Assembly: GCF_000017405.1 (NCBI RefSeq)
Contig: NC_009667.1
Coordinates: 248,001 to 312,000, forward strand
Length of the DNA stretch: 64,000 nt
Direction: 5' to 3'
DNA from: Brucella anthropi ATCC 49188
Lineage (GTDB): Bacteria; Pseudomonadota; Alphaproteobacteria; Rhizobiales; Rhizobiaceae
Shown here: in pieces, positions 24,605 through 32,046 of the stretch
Layout of the letters: each line of letters starts with the position of its first letter
How positions within the stretch are numbered: position 1 is the stretch's first letter
Position numbers and translations under genes: made by a program
The notes under the pieces: model-generated
What the model was told of the DNA's origin: nothing
Database searches by the model: none
What the model saw: the letters and a program-made list of their open reading frames with translations, nothing else

Positions 24605-24652
24605 CCGTTCGGGACGAGGGGGTCGGAGGTTCGAATCCTCTCACTCCGACCA
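24605..24652 (+). mobile_element. Prophage right attachment site in tRNA-Pro(CGG) 3' half
   Basis: From the anticodon loop (TTCGGGA, 24608-24614, anticodon CGG) through GGTCGGAGGTTCGAATCC to CTCCGACCA at 24652 the sequence is the 3' half of a proline tRNA. The sequence upstream cannot complete an anticodon stem or a D-arm, so this is a duplicated fragment, not a tRNA gene. Phages using tRNA sites restore the full tRNA at the opposite end, expected left of the window. Confidence 0.8.
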
Positions 24653-24659
24653 TTTTCCT

Positions 24660-24677
24660 GAGAGCGAAGGCTCCTCT
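24660..24677 (+). terminator. Possible terminator of the tRNA locus
   Basis: GAGC-GAAG-GCTC followed by CTCTTT, 10 nt after the tRNA CCA. A short stem with a modest T-rich tail, plausible as the original tRNA-Pro terminator. Confidence 0.45.
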
Positions 24678-24844
24678 TTCATCCGATTTTTAGTATCAGA
24701 CAGAGTATATCATCGCCGATGATGGGCAATTGCTTGTGTGTCAGGCGATGCTTTTTTCCTTCAGAGCATCAGTATTGGCTACCTCCTAAACGGATACTGT
24801 GGTAAGTGCATTTTCGAAGAGCATTGGCGCATTGAGGTAGACTT

Positions 24845-24992
24845 TGCCTAACTAATACCGGTCTCAACCCAGTTTCACCTATGCGACCTGACAGCAGAGA
24901 GCTGTCGGGCGTGTGAACTTGTTCATTGGGTGGTGGCTAGAGACCGGTTTGGCATTGTCAAATGTGCCGGACAGCTTGCGCTGTCTCTGCTC
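24845..24992 (+). ncRNA. Candidate structured small RNA (rod-like hairpin plus terminator stem)
   Basis: Nested pairings: TGCC/GGCA (24845 and 24951), ACCGGTCTC/GAGACCGGT (9 bp), ACCCA/TGGGT, and the apical CCTGACAGC/GCTGTCGGG around AGAGA. A second hairpin GACAGC-TTGC-GCTGTC (24970-24985) is followed by a pyrimidine-rich tail. No protein frame fits. The long rod with internal bubbles recalls 6S-type RNAs, but I cannot match a named family. Strand is uncertain; + is chosen from the terminator-like end. Confidence 0.45.
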
Positions 24993-25083
24993 TTCAGCCA
25001 CTTGAAATATCGCCATACCGCGCCCGGATTGGGCACCTCATTCGCCATCTTGGTGAACTTCCAAAATGGAAGACCGAGATATT

Positions 25084-25716
25084 ATGAGCGATACTCTTCG
25101 GGTGCGGTGGATGATCACGCCCAAAACTGCCCCCCAGCCTTGGATTGCGTGCAGCGGATGCGGCAAGCTGAAGCCTTTTCAATCAAGTGGAAAGGTTCGG
25201 TTGAATGCCAACGGTCGCAAGCTTGATGCGTGGCTGATCTATAAATGCCTGACATGCGACAAGACATGGAACCGGACGATCTTCGAACGACAGAATATCC
25301 GCGAGATCAATCCCAGGATACTGGAGGCAGTTCATTCCAACGATCCGCAATGGATTTGGGTCGAGGCGTTTAATATGCAGGCACTGAAACGGAAATCGCA
25401 ACGCGTCGATGAGTTCCCGGAGTACGATGTTGCTAAACGTATCGTGTGTGGAGCTGCCAGCTGCAAGGCAATCGAGATCGAATTGCAAATTGCCCTGCCG
25501 GTCAGCATTCGCCTTGATCGTCTGCTTGCAGCTGAGCTTAAATTATCTCGTGCTCGCCTTCAGGCACTTAGCGATGGAGGTGTAATTCGGATTGTACCGG
25601 ATGAAAACGACATGCTGCGACGACGCCTCAAAACCGGTGTCATGATCTCGATAAATCCGGGAGAACCGGGTCAAGAGACTGGTTGGCAGTCGCTGCTTAC
25701 GGCAGTCACGTCCTGA
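25084..25716 (+). CDS. DUF1062 family protein
   Basis: 210 residues from ATG 25084 (ATG 25066 would add six). The N-terminal half has two Cys pairs (CSGCG and CLTCD), likely a zinc ribbon, around LNANGRKLDAWLIYKC. The C-terminal half contains RLDRLLAAELKLSRARLQAL, which looks like an S4-type RNA-binding motif. Cytoplasmic, function uncharacterised; an RNA-related role is an inference from the S4-like part. A strong terminator follows. Confidence 0.85.
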   Translation: MSDTLRVRWMITPKTAPQPWIACSGCGKLKPFQSSGKVRLNANGRKLDAWLIYKCLTCDKTWNRTIFERQNIREINPRILEAVHSNDPQWIWVEAFNMQALKRKSQRVDEFPEYDVAKRIVCGAASCKAIEIELQIALPVSIRLDRLLAAELKLSRARLQALSDGGVIRIVPDENDMLRRRLKTGVMISINPGEPGQETGWQSLLTAVTS

Positions 25717-25726
25717 CATAAAAAGG

Positions 25727-25750
25727 AGGCCCGTTTTCGGGCCTTCTATC
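25727..25750 (+). terminator. Rho-independent terminator
   Basis: AGGCCCG-TTTT-CGGGCCT followed by TCTATC, directly after the DUF1062 gene and ahead of the convergent regulator, so it probably works in both directions. Confidence 0.75.
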
Positions 25751-25788
25751 ATCCTCAATGGGTCATGATTGAACGTTGTTGCGCTCAC

Positions 25789-26550
25789 TTAGTCCGTTTT
25801 CCCGAAAACCGACATGCGCATGAACTCCCCATCATATTGGGCGAGGGCGACCACGCGTTTGCGATCCAGTATCTCCACTCGGTTTGAGCGAAACAGGATC
25901 AGCCCTTCCTCGCGCAGGTCACGCAGCATCCGATTGAGATGTATCGGTGTCAGCCCAAGAGCATCGGCAAGCTGATATTGCGTCAGCGGGCAGTAGAACG
26001 AATTCGGATCACCCATTCCGCACGATTTCACGCGGTCGGAAAGCTCCAGAAACAGATGCGCAGTTCGGACGAACGCCGCGCGGCATCCGATATTGGTGAG
26101 ATGTTCGATCAACATCGACCGCTGCCGCGCCAGAAGTTCGATAAGGATCAGACTGAGACGTGGCGCGCGTTCGATAGAAGCTTCAAGTGAGGCAAGCGGA
26201 ATCTCGAAAGCCGACATAGGCGTAATTGCCGCGATTGTGTTGTAGCTGTAGCCATCGGCGGTTCGGAGTCCGAGAAAATCGCTTCGCATGGGAAAGTCGA
26301 TGATCTGCCGCTCGCCGCTTGAAAGATCGCGATATACGCACCCCCAGCCGGACCGCACGAGATGGATGCTTCTGACACGTGCCCCCTGTTCAATGATGGT
26401 GGCATCGGCCGCATAATCGTTTTCGATAACAGTGAGAGAAGAAAGCGCATCTGTTTCCCGCGCTTCCAGCTTGGCAAGAATTGGAGGTGCCTCCAATAAA
26501 CCAATAAGCGCTTCAATCGATGGGTCTGTGATCTGCTTGCCACTATGCAT
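25789..26550 (-). CDS. Crp/Fnr family transcription regulator
   Basis: 253 residues: cyclic-nucleotide-binding-type beta barrel (EQGARVRSIHLVRSGWGCVY, about 60-80; GERQIIDFPMRSDFLGL) followed by a dimer helix and a winged helix (QYQLADALGLTPIHLNRMLR, about 190-210). There is no Fnr-type Cys cluster at the N-terminus, and the phosphate-binding cassette of CRP is not obvious, so the ligand is unknown. Monocistronic; divergent from the LuxR-type gene across a 500-bp gap. Confidence 0.87.
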   Translation of the reverse strand: MHSGKQITDPSIEALIGLLEAPPILAKLEARETDALSSLTVIENDYAADATIIEQGARVRSIHLVRSGWGCVYRDLSSGERQIIDFPMRSDFLGLRTADGYSYNTIAAITPMSAFEIPLASLEASIERAPRLSLILIELLARQRSMLIEHLTNIGCRAAFVRTAHLFLELSDRVKSCGMGDPNSFYCPLTQYQLADALGLTPIHLNRMLRDLREEGLILFRSNRVEILDRKRVVALAQYDGEFMRMSVFGKTD

Positions 26551-27053
26551 TTCTAACCCACTAGAGCGTATCCCGAAATTTGTGAAACAGCCTTTCGGAA
26601 AAGATGCGCGTCAACATGAACAGTTAGGGCGCTCGTTCGATTCAATCAAATCGATATGCAATTTAAAGCACTTCCACCATACCGCATGGCGGTTTTGCGC
26701 GGAAATCGAATAAACAACCAGTTGAACATTTCAGTTGGAAGTCTGAGTGCCCCTGAGCTTTGGAACGCGCAATTGCCCCCCTTTGCGCTGACGAATTCAG
26801 TAAAATCGAAAACCAACTAAACGAAAGATATAGAGGCTATATCCTACCTCTCTCCAAGTCGTTCTTATGGACGGTCATAAATTTTCTGCATTGCTAACAT
26901 AAGTTAATGACACGATTATTTCCCGATAGCAATATTTACCCCAGTCAAGGCTACAGGTCTATCCAGACAAGCACCGGAAATCACTCGTCTCTGACGAAAG
27001 TAATAGTTGGATGCATAAACATAGAGCAACTTGAGTAGCGCCGGGAGTATCAC
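26551..27053. other. 500-bp intergenic region, regulator promoters
   Basis: No gene is visible. Besides the repeat at 26566, it holds a perfect inverted repeat GATATAG-AGG-CTATATC at 26827-26843, about 210 bp ahead of the LuxR-type gene, that could be an operator. The region 26740-27000 is AT-rich, as expected for the promoters of the flanking regulators. Confidence 0.4.
26566..26665. repeat. Degenerate intergenic repeat element
   Basis: AGAGCGTATCCCGAAA ... CTTTCGGAAAAGATGCG followed by GATTCAATCAAATCGATATG resembles the better kept copies at 38394 and 53528 (AGAGC ends, central pairing of CCGAAA/TTTCGG, a GATTCAATCAAA segment). It looks like a diverged member of the non-coding palindromic repeats scattered in Brucella-group genomes. 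Confidence 0.5.
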
Positions 27054-27779
27054 ATGTTGGAAACAAGAGGGGATAGCCTTTGGGCTGCTTCGGAAAGCAT
27101 GGGCGACAGGGGAAACGCCGCAAGCATTGAGGCAGCACGTGGTCGGCGTTTGTTGCTCGTATGCAAGAGCAATCTTGAGCGGCAGTGCCTTTATAACGGG
27201 CTTGTGCTGAACGGACTCAAGCTTCCCGTGGAAACACAAGCGGCGGTTGAACTCGCAGATCCAACGGACGATATTGCTGTTGTTCTGATCAATATCGGCT
27301 CAAAGCGTTTGGCCGATCCGTTTTTTTCGGAGAAGTTGCAGGCTGTGATCGAACTCTGGCGTCCGGTTCCGGTCGTTTTTCTCGCCGAACGCGAGGAGTG
27401 GTCCCAGGTTGTGCGCGCCATGGAAATCGGTGCTCGTGGCTACATTCCCACTTCAGTCGATATCAAAGTTTGTGTTGAAGCCATCCATCTTGCCACCGCT
27501 GGCGGTATGTATGTTCCGGCCTCCATGGTTTTCCAAACCGCGCCGACCGATATCGACGACGATGTTTTGGGTGAACTGCTCACGGCACGAGAAATCGAGG
27601 TCGTCCATGCCATCCGAATTGGCAAATCGAACAAGATCATCGCGTTCGAACTCGGTATGAGCGAAGGCACGGTAAAGGCACACGTGCATAACATCATGAA
27701 GAAAATCGGTGCCGCGAACCGCACGGAAGTAGCGTGCAAACTGCACAGAATGTACGGCGAGAAGTTCGATTTCGACTGA
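27054..27779 (+). CDS. LuxR-type response regulator with atypical receiver
   Basis: 241 residues: a 30-residue extension, a receiver-like domain (RRLLLVCKSNLERQCLYNGL to about 150) and a LuxR/FixJ helix-turn-helix (LTAREIEVVHAIRIGKSNKI, then FELGMSEGTVKAHVHNIMKK, about 175-220). The strand that should end in the phosphoacceptor Asp reads VVLINIGS, so phosphorylation is unlikely, while the DNA-binding half is intact. GGGAG precedes the ATG. No kinase gene is adjacent; target unknown. Confidence 0.85.
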   Translation: MLETRGDSLWAASESMGDRGNAASIEAARGRRLLLVCKSNLERQCLYNGLVLNGLKLPVETQAAVELADPTDDIAVVLINIGSKRLADPFFSEKLQAVIELWRPVPVVFLAEREEWSQVVRAMEIGARGYIPTSVDIKVCVEAIHLATAGGMYVPASMVFQTAPTDIDDDVLGELLTAREIEVVHAIRIGKSNKIIAFELGMSEGTVKAHVHNIMKKIGAANRTEVACKLHRMYGEKFDFD

Positions 27780-28455
27780 CTATTTCGATTTTCGTTGGTC
27801 TGGCTCAGCGCCTGTTGCCCACAAAATATGGAGGGGCGAACTGGTGATCCGCTCCTCCATAATAAGGATGGATGTTCTTTTGTTGGGCTCTCAGTCCAGT
27901 CTCCCCTGAAATACCAGCCTTCCAGAGCCTGATTACATACTCGATCTGCTACGCTATAACGCTACTCATTCCCCACATTCTTCGACCAAAGCCAAACAAC
28001 ATCATTAAACGGCTCGATGGTTTTGTTTTTTAGTTACATCGAACCGGGATAAATGCGCTATGCGAAGTTTTTACCATACCGGTAACTCTTGCTTTGCTTC
28101 AGTCTTTCGTGTGCAAGAGATAACTGAAAGAATACAACTGTTCGATTTTCAGTGAATATAGATATTGGATTCTCTATTAGCGATTAGGTTTATGAGAGTT
28201 GCATCGGGCCGTTCGAAGGGGCGGTCGAGCTTTAGACATTGATCGGTGAAATATGCGTTTCGTTTGAAATGTAAACGAATGTTTATACTTGAATTTATGC
28301 TGCTTTTGTTGGCCATTGGGCGAAAGCGACAAATATCGAAAATTGCTGAAAAGCGAATGCTATTCGAAGCCATTCGAACTGAAATGGTTGCTTTCTATTG
28401 AAAAAACGCGAAATTACCCGAACGTAATCAGAATAATGCCAGATCCGGGATAAAA
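27780..28455. other. 675-bp AT-rich intergenic region
   Basis: No convincing gene on either strand. The last 140 bp before glpR contain repeated CGAA/TTCG half sites (28321, 28337, 28354, 28365, 28375, 28408), with the clearest pair in TATTCGAAGCCATTCGAACT (28363-28382). These resemble the TTCG half sites upstream of glpD and suggest GlpR autoregulation. The remainder shows nothing I can name. Confidence 0.45.
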
Positions 28456-29247
28456 ATGCAGCTCACTCCCCGTCACAATGCAATTCTTGAGCTCGCTCGC
28501 AAGCAAGGGCAGGTTCTGGTGGATGATCTGGCTGCGGCTTTCGAGGTGACGCCGCAGACGGTCCGCAAGGATTTGAATGATCTTTGCCGCGCCCGGATGT
28601 TGCGCCGCATCCATGGGGGTGCGCTCTATCCATCCGGCGTCGAGAACATGGAGTATGAAGCACGACGCCGCATCGCCGCGCATGAAAAGGAATCGATCGG
28701 GCGCGCTGCCGCAGAAATCATTCCGGACGGTGCTTCCTTGTTCATCAATATCGGCACCACAACCGAAGCCGTCAGTCAAGCGCTGGTCGACCACAACAAT
28801 CTGATGGTCATCACCAATAATATCAATGTTGCCAATACGTTGCGTGTTCACCCCTCTATAGAGGTGGTGGTGGCAGGTGGCGTCGTGCGCCCGTCTGATG
28901 GAGGGATTGTTGGCGAGGCCGCCGTTGATTTCATCCGCCAGTTCAAGGTCGATTACGCAATCATCGGCGCTTCGGCTATGGACGAAGACGGTGCTTTGCT
29001 CGATTTCGATTTCCGCGAAGTGAAGGTGGCGCAGGCCATCATCGCCAATGCCCGGCACGTAATCCTTGTGACTGACGCCACAAAGCTGGAGCGGACAGCT
29101 CCGGTGCGTATCGGCCACATATCGCAGATCAATACCTTCATTACCGACCATTGTCCGTCGAACCAGTTGCGGGAGCTGTGCCACGAAAGTGAGGTAGAGC
29201 TGATTGAAACCCTTGGAGAAAGCCGGGCGGCAGAAAAACAAGCATAG
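28456..29247 (+). CDS. glpR: DeoR-family glycerol-3-phosphate repressor
   Basis: 263 residues: N-terminal DeoR helix-turn-helix (GQVLVDDLAAAFEVTPQTVR, about 14-35) with the signature continuing KDLNDLCRARMLRRIHGGA, and a sugar-phosphate sensing domain (IPDGASLFINIGTTTEAVSQ near 95-115, IIGASAMDEDGALLDFDFRE near 170-190). The adjacent glpD fixes the identity. It should release DNA on binding glycerol 3-phosphate. Half sites before and after the gene suggest control of itself and of glpD. Confidence 0.9.
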   Translation: MQLTPRHNAILELARKQGQVLVDDLAAAFEVTPQTVRKDLNDLCRARMLRRIHGGALYPSGVENMEYEARRRIAAHEKESIGRAAAEIIPDGASLFINIGTTTEAVSQALVDHNNLMVITNNINVANTLRVHPSIEVVVAGGVVRPSDGGIVGEAAVDFIRQFKVDYAIIGASAMDEDGALLDFDFREVKVAQAIIANARHVILVTDATKLERTAPVRIGHISQINTFITDHCPSNQLRELCHESEVELIETLGESRAAEKQA

Positions 29248-29305
29248 TTTCGTTTATTTTCGATTTGCTTTCGTATGAAATGATTTATATTCGCTTTGGT
29301 TTTCG
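29248..29305 (+). promoter_or_regulatory. Array of GlpR-type operator half sites
   Basis: TTTCG or ATTCG occurs at 29248, 29258, 29269, 29289 and 29301, that is at steps of 10, 11, 20 and 12 bp, so nearly all face the same side of the helix. DeoR-type GlpR proteins recognise TTCG-containing half sites. The array fills the gap between glpR and glpD and would overlap a glpD promoter. Confidence 0.65.
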
Positions 29306-29328
29306 GAGAGTGGTCTTCGGGGTTCGCC

Positions 29329-30840
29329 ATGGCGCAAGAGAAACTATTTGATATTTTTGTAATCGGCGGTGGCATCAACGGCTGCGGTATCGCACGTGAT
29401 GCGGTTGGTCGGGGATTTTCAGTTGGCCTTGCCGAGATGAACGATCTGGCAAGTGGCACCTCATCGCGGGCAACCAAACTCATTCATGGTGGATTGCGCT
29501 ATCTGGAGCACTATGAATTTCGTCTGGTGCGCGAGGCGCTGATGGAGCGCGAGGTGTTGTGGGCCAATGCACCCCACATCATTCATCCGATGCGCTTTGT
29601 GCTGCCTTATCATAAGGGCGGAATGCGCCCTGCATGGCTGTTGAGGCTCGGGCTGTTCCTCTACGACCATCTGGGCGGGCGTAAAAAGCTCCCCGCCACG
29701 CGTACGCTTGATATGCGCTCGGACCCGGCTGCGCAGCCCTTGAAACCGCTTTTTACCAAGGCATTCGAATATTCGGACTGTTGGGTGGATGACGCGCGTT
29801 TCGTTGCCTTAACTGCCCGTGATGCAGCGGATCGCGGAGCGATAATCCAAACCCGAACCAAGGTCGTGGCGGCGCGCCGTGACAGGGAATACTGGACCAT
29901 CACGCTCGAAGATACCGGTACACATGAGCGCGAGGAAGTTCGGGCTCGTCTGCTGGTCAATGCTGCTGGTCCCTGGGCAGACAAGGTTCTGCAGGATGTC
30001 GAAGGAGATCGACAGCTTCACAATGTCCGGCTTGTTCAGGGCAGCCATATTGTGGTGCGCAAGAAATTCTCCGATCCCCGTTCCTATTTCTTCCAGAACA
30101 ATGACGGGCGTATCATATTCGCCATCCCCTACGAGGATGAGTTCACCCTGATTGGCACAACCGATCAGGACTATCAGGGGGACCCGGCCAAGGTTGCGAT
30201 CACCGATGGTGAGACCGACTATCTCTGCGCGGCAGCCAGCGAATATTTCAAGGAGCCGGTCAGACGCGCGGATATCGTCTGGACCTATTCCGGTGTGCGC
30301 CCGCTTTATGATGACGGTGCAAGCAAGGCGCAGGAAGCAACGCGCGATTATGTCCTGAAAGAAGACGCACCCGATGGGCTTGCACCTCTGATCAACGTTT
30401 TTGGCGGCAAGCTGACCACTGCGCGGCGACTTGCCGAACATATGCTGGAGAAGATCGAGCATAGGCTGGGGCAAAAAGGTGCGCCGTGGACCCATGCTGC
30501 TCCGTTACCCGGTGGTGATTTCGTGGATGTCGAGTTCGAGCGTGAGCTGCAGAAGGTGAAAGTTGCATATCCTTTCCTGACGCCTGCTCATGCGCGGCGC
30601 CTGTTCCGGCAATATGGAACGCGTATTCGTGTTCTGCTTGGGGAAGCCACTTCACTTGCCGACCTTGGACAGCATTTCGGTGCCGATCTTTATGAAGCCG
30701 AAGTGCGGTATCTGCTTGAGAATGAATGGGCGGTGAGCGCCGAGGATATTTTGTGGCGGCGTACGAAACTTGGTCTTCGCCTGAATGCGGCGGATGTTTC
30801 CTCGCTTGAGGAATATCTGAAGCCTGCTCGCGTCGCCTAA
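29329..30840 (+). CDS. glpD: Glycerol-3-phosphate dehydrogenase, FAD-dependent
   Basis: 503 residues, as in E. coli GlpD. FAD-binding IFVIGGGINGCGIARDAVGR at residues 9-28, then SSRATKLIHGGLRYLE, a hallmark of the family, and HNVRLVQGSHIVV. Oxidises glycerol 3-phosphate to dihydroxyacetone phosphate at the inner membrane and passes electrons to quinone. An upstream TTG (29296) is unlikely; GGGG precedes ATG 29329. No glycerol kinase or uptake gene lies in the window. Confidence 0.95.
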   Translation: MAQEKLFDIFVIGGGINGCGIARDAVGRGFSVGLAEMNDLASGTSSRATKLIHGGLRYLEHYEFRLVREALMEREVLWANAPHIIHPMRFVLPYHKGGMRPAWLLRLGLFLYDHLGGRKKLPATRTLDMRSDPAAQPLKPLFTKAFEYSDCWVDDARFVALTARDAADRGAIIQTRTKVVAARRDREYWTITLEDTGTHEREEVRARLLVNAAGPWADKVLQDVEGDRQLHNVRLVQGSHIVVRKKFSDPRSYFFQNNDGRIIFAIPYEDEFTLIGTTDQDYQGDPAKVAITDGETDYLCAAASEYFKEPVRRADIVWTYSGVRPLYDDGASKAQEATRDYVLKEDAPDGLAPLINVFGGKLTTARRLAEHMLEKIEHRLGQKGAPWTHAAPLPGGDFVDVEFERELQKVKVAYPFLTPAHARRLFRQYGTRIRVLLGEATSLADLGQHFGADLYEAEVRYLLENEWAVSAEDILWRRTKLGLRLNAADVSSLEEYLKPARVA

Positions 30841-30891
30841 GCCCTCTCAATCTGTAGCCGCACTTGCCAGTTGTGTTTTGAGCGGTCATTA

Positions 30892-30928
30892 TCCTCCCAG
30901 ACAGCGGGTTCCAGCCTTCCTGGGAGGA
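30892..30928 (+). promoter_or_regulatory. Hairpin that hides a ribosome-binding site
   Basis: TCCTCCCAG (30892-30900) is exactly complementary to CTGGGAGGA (30920-30928), which contains the Shine-Dalgarno sequence of the gene at 30933. In the mRNA this 9-bp stem with a 19-nt loop would block initiation unless opened. Confidence 0.6.
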
Positions 30929-30932
30929 AAAG

Positions 30933-31904
30933 ATGGGCACACCGCAAGACCGAACACATGCCGATCTGATTCAATCCGCGATCATGACAGCGGGAGGGGC
31001 AGCGCGATCTGCTCTGGTCGCCTCATGGCGACGCTCGTCGGAACTGCACGGGCTTGATCCTGCCGAATTGGGGTCGGTGCGCACCCTTTCCGATGGTGAA
31101 TTCAGAACCGCTCATCAACGTATCGAACGTCTTGTCAGCATAGCGCAAGCCAGTATGGATCGCCTTTATCTGGCCGTCGGTGGTGTGGGTTGTTGCGTGC
31201 TTCTGGCTGACAGCGAGGGCGTTCCCGTTGAACGTCGTGGTGCGCCGGGCGATGATGATACATTCTATCGCTGGGGGCTTTGGACCGGTGCTGTCTGGAG
31301 CGAACAGAGCGAAGGCACGAACGGGATCGGCACCTGCATTGTTGAACAGCGCCCGCTGACAATTCATCGCGACCAGCATTTTCATACCCGTAATATCGGG
31401 CTTTCCTGTACGGTCGCCCCGATCCATGATCATCAAGGGCGTTTGATGGCAGCGCTTGATGTTTCCTCGTGCCGCGCCGATCTGACGGAGGCTTTTGCGC
31501 AGCTTATATCTGTCGCTGTGATCGATGCTGCACGGCGCATCGAGGCTGAAAATTTCCGTCAGGCTTTTCCCGAGGCTCGTATCATGCTGGCGCCAAGCCC
31601 CGACAGAACCGGCGGAGCACTGATCGCGGTCGACAAGGATGATCTGGTCATCGGCGCCACACGTGCGGCGCGTCTGGCAATGGGGCTTGACGATGCCGCT
31701 ATTGCAGTTCCGTTGCCTGCAGCCGATCTTCTCGGCTGGCATGCTGACCCTCGTGAAGATATGGCAGAGTCAGAGCGCAGCGTTATTCTGCGCGCTCTTG
31801 CGCGCGCAGAAGGGAATATTTCGGCCGCAGCCGGCCTTTTGGGCATCAGTCGCGCCACGCTTCATCGCAAGCTCAATCGCCTGAAGATCATTCGTCCGCA
31901 CTAA
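30933..31904 (+). CDS. GAF-Fis type regulator (AcoR-like, no AAA+ domain)
   Basis: 323 residues. The N-terminal half is the AcoR-type sensor (SWRRSSELHGLDP near 30; EGTNGIGTCIVEQRPLTIH near 130, a diagnostic stretch). The C-terminus is a Fis helix-turn-helix (ALARAEGNISAAAGLLGISR, about 287-306). The central sigma-54-contacting AAA+ module is absent, so it cannot work like AcoR on sigma-54 promoters. Likely controls the downstream aldehyde/alcohol dehydrogenase genes. Its ribosome site is buried in a hairpin. Confidence 0.85.
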   Translation: MGTPQDRTHADLIQSAIMTAGGAARSALVASWRRSSELHGLDPAELGSVRTLSDGEFRTAHQRIERLVSIAQASMDRLYLAVGGVGCCVLLADSEGVPVERRGAPGDDDTFYRWGLWTGAVWSEQSEGTNGIGTCIVEQRPLTIHRDQHFHTRNIGLSCTVAPIHDHQGRLMAALDVSSCRADLTEAFAQLISVAVIDAARRIEAENFRQAFPEARIMLAPSPDRTGGALIAVDKDDLVIGATRAARLAMGLDDAAIAVPLPAADLLGWHADPREDMAESERSVILRALARAEGNISAAAGLLGISRATLHRKLNRLKIIRPH

Positions 31905-31925
31905 TCACCAATAAGCGGGCCCAAC

Positions 31926-31943
31926 TGTCTCAATATTGCGACA
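31926..31943. promoter_or_regulatory. Palindromic operator upstream of aldehyde dehydrogenase
   Basis: TGTCTCAATATTGCGACA is an 18-bp palindrome with a single mismatched pair, located between the regulator gene and the dehydrogenase about 100 bp before its start. TGTC-N10-GACA dyads are typical binding sites of Fis-type activators of the AcoR group, so it is the likely target of the adjacent regulator. Confidence 0.6.
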
Positions 31944-32046
31944 CATAACCTTGCGAGCTTGAATGCGCGGGATGACTCTTTCGTGCTGCCGCGCGATCCT
32001 CACTCATGAAACGCTGTAGGAGCAGCGTGGTTTTGGGAGGAATGTC

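Noticed and set aside
24605..24652. Complete tRNA gene
   Set aside because: Only the anticodon loop to CCA is present; the 5' acceptor strand, D-arm and 5' anticodon stem are not found upstream.
24449..24661. Open frame running through the tRNA fragment
   Set aside because: It overlaps the attachment site and has no coding character; the tRNA-derived sequence explains the region.
24845..24960. Signal recognition particle RNA or 6S RNA
   Set aside because: The conserved SRP tip (GGAAG...AGCAG) is absent, and I could not match the known 6S bubble; kept only as an unnamed structured RNA.
31944..32046. Sigma-54 promoter before the aldehyde dehydrogenase
   Set aside because: No TGGCAC-N5-TTGC type sequence is present, and the regulator lacks the AAA+ domain.
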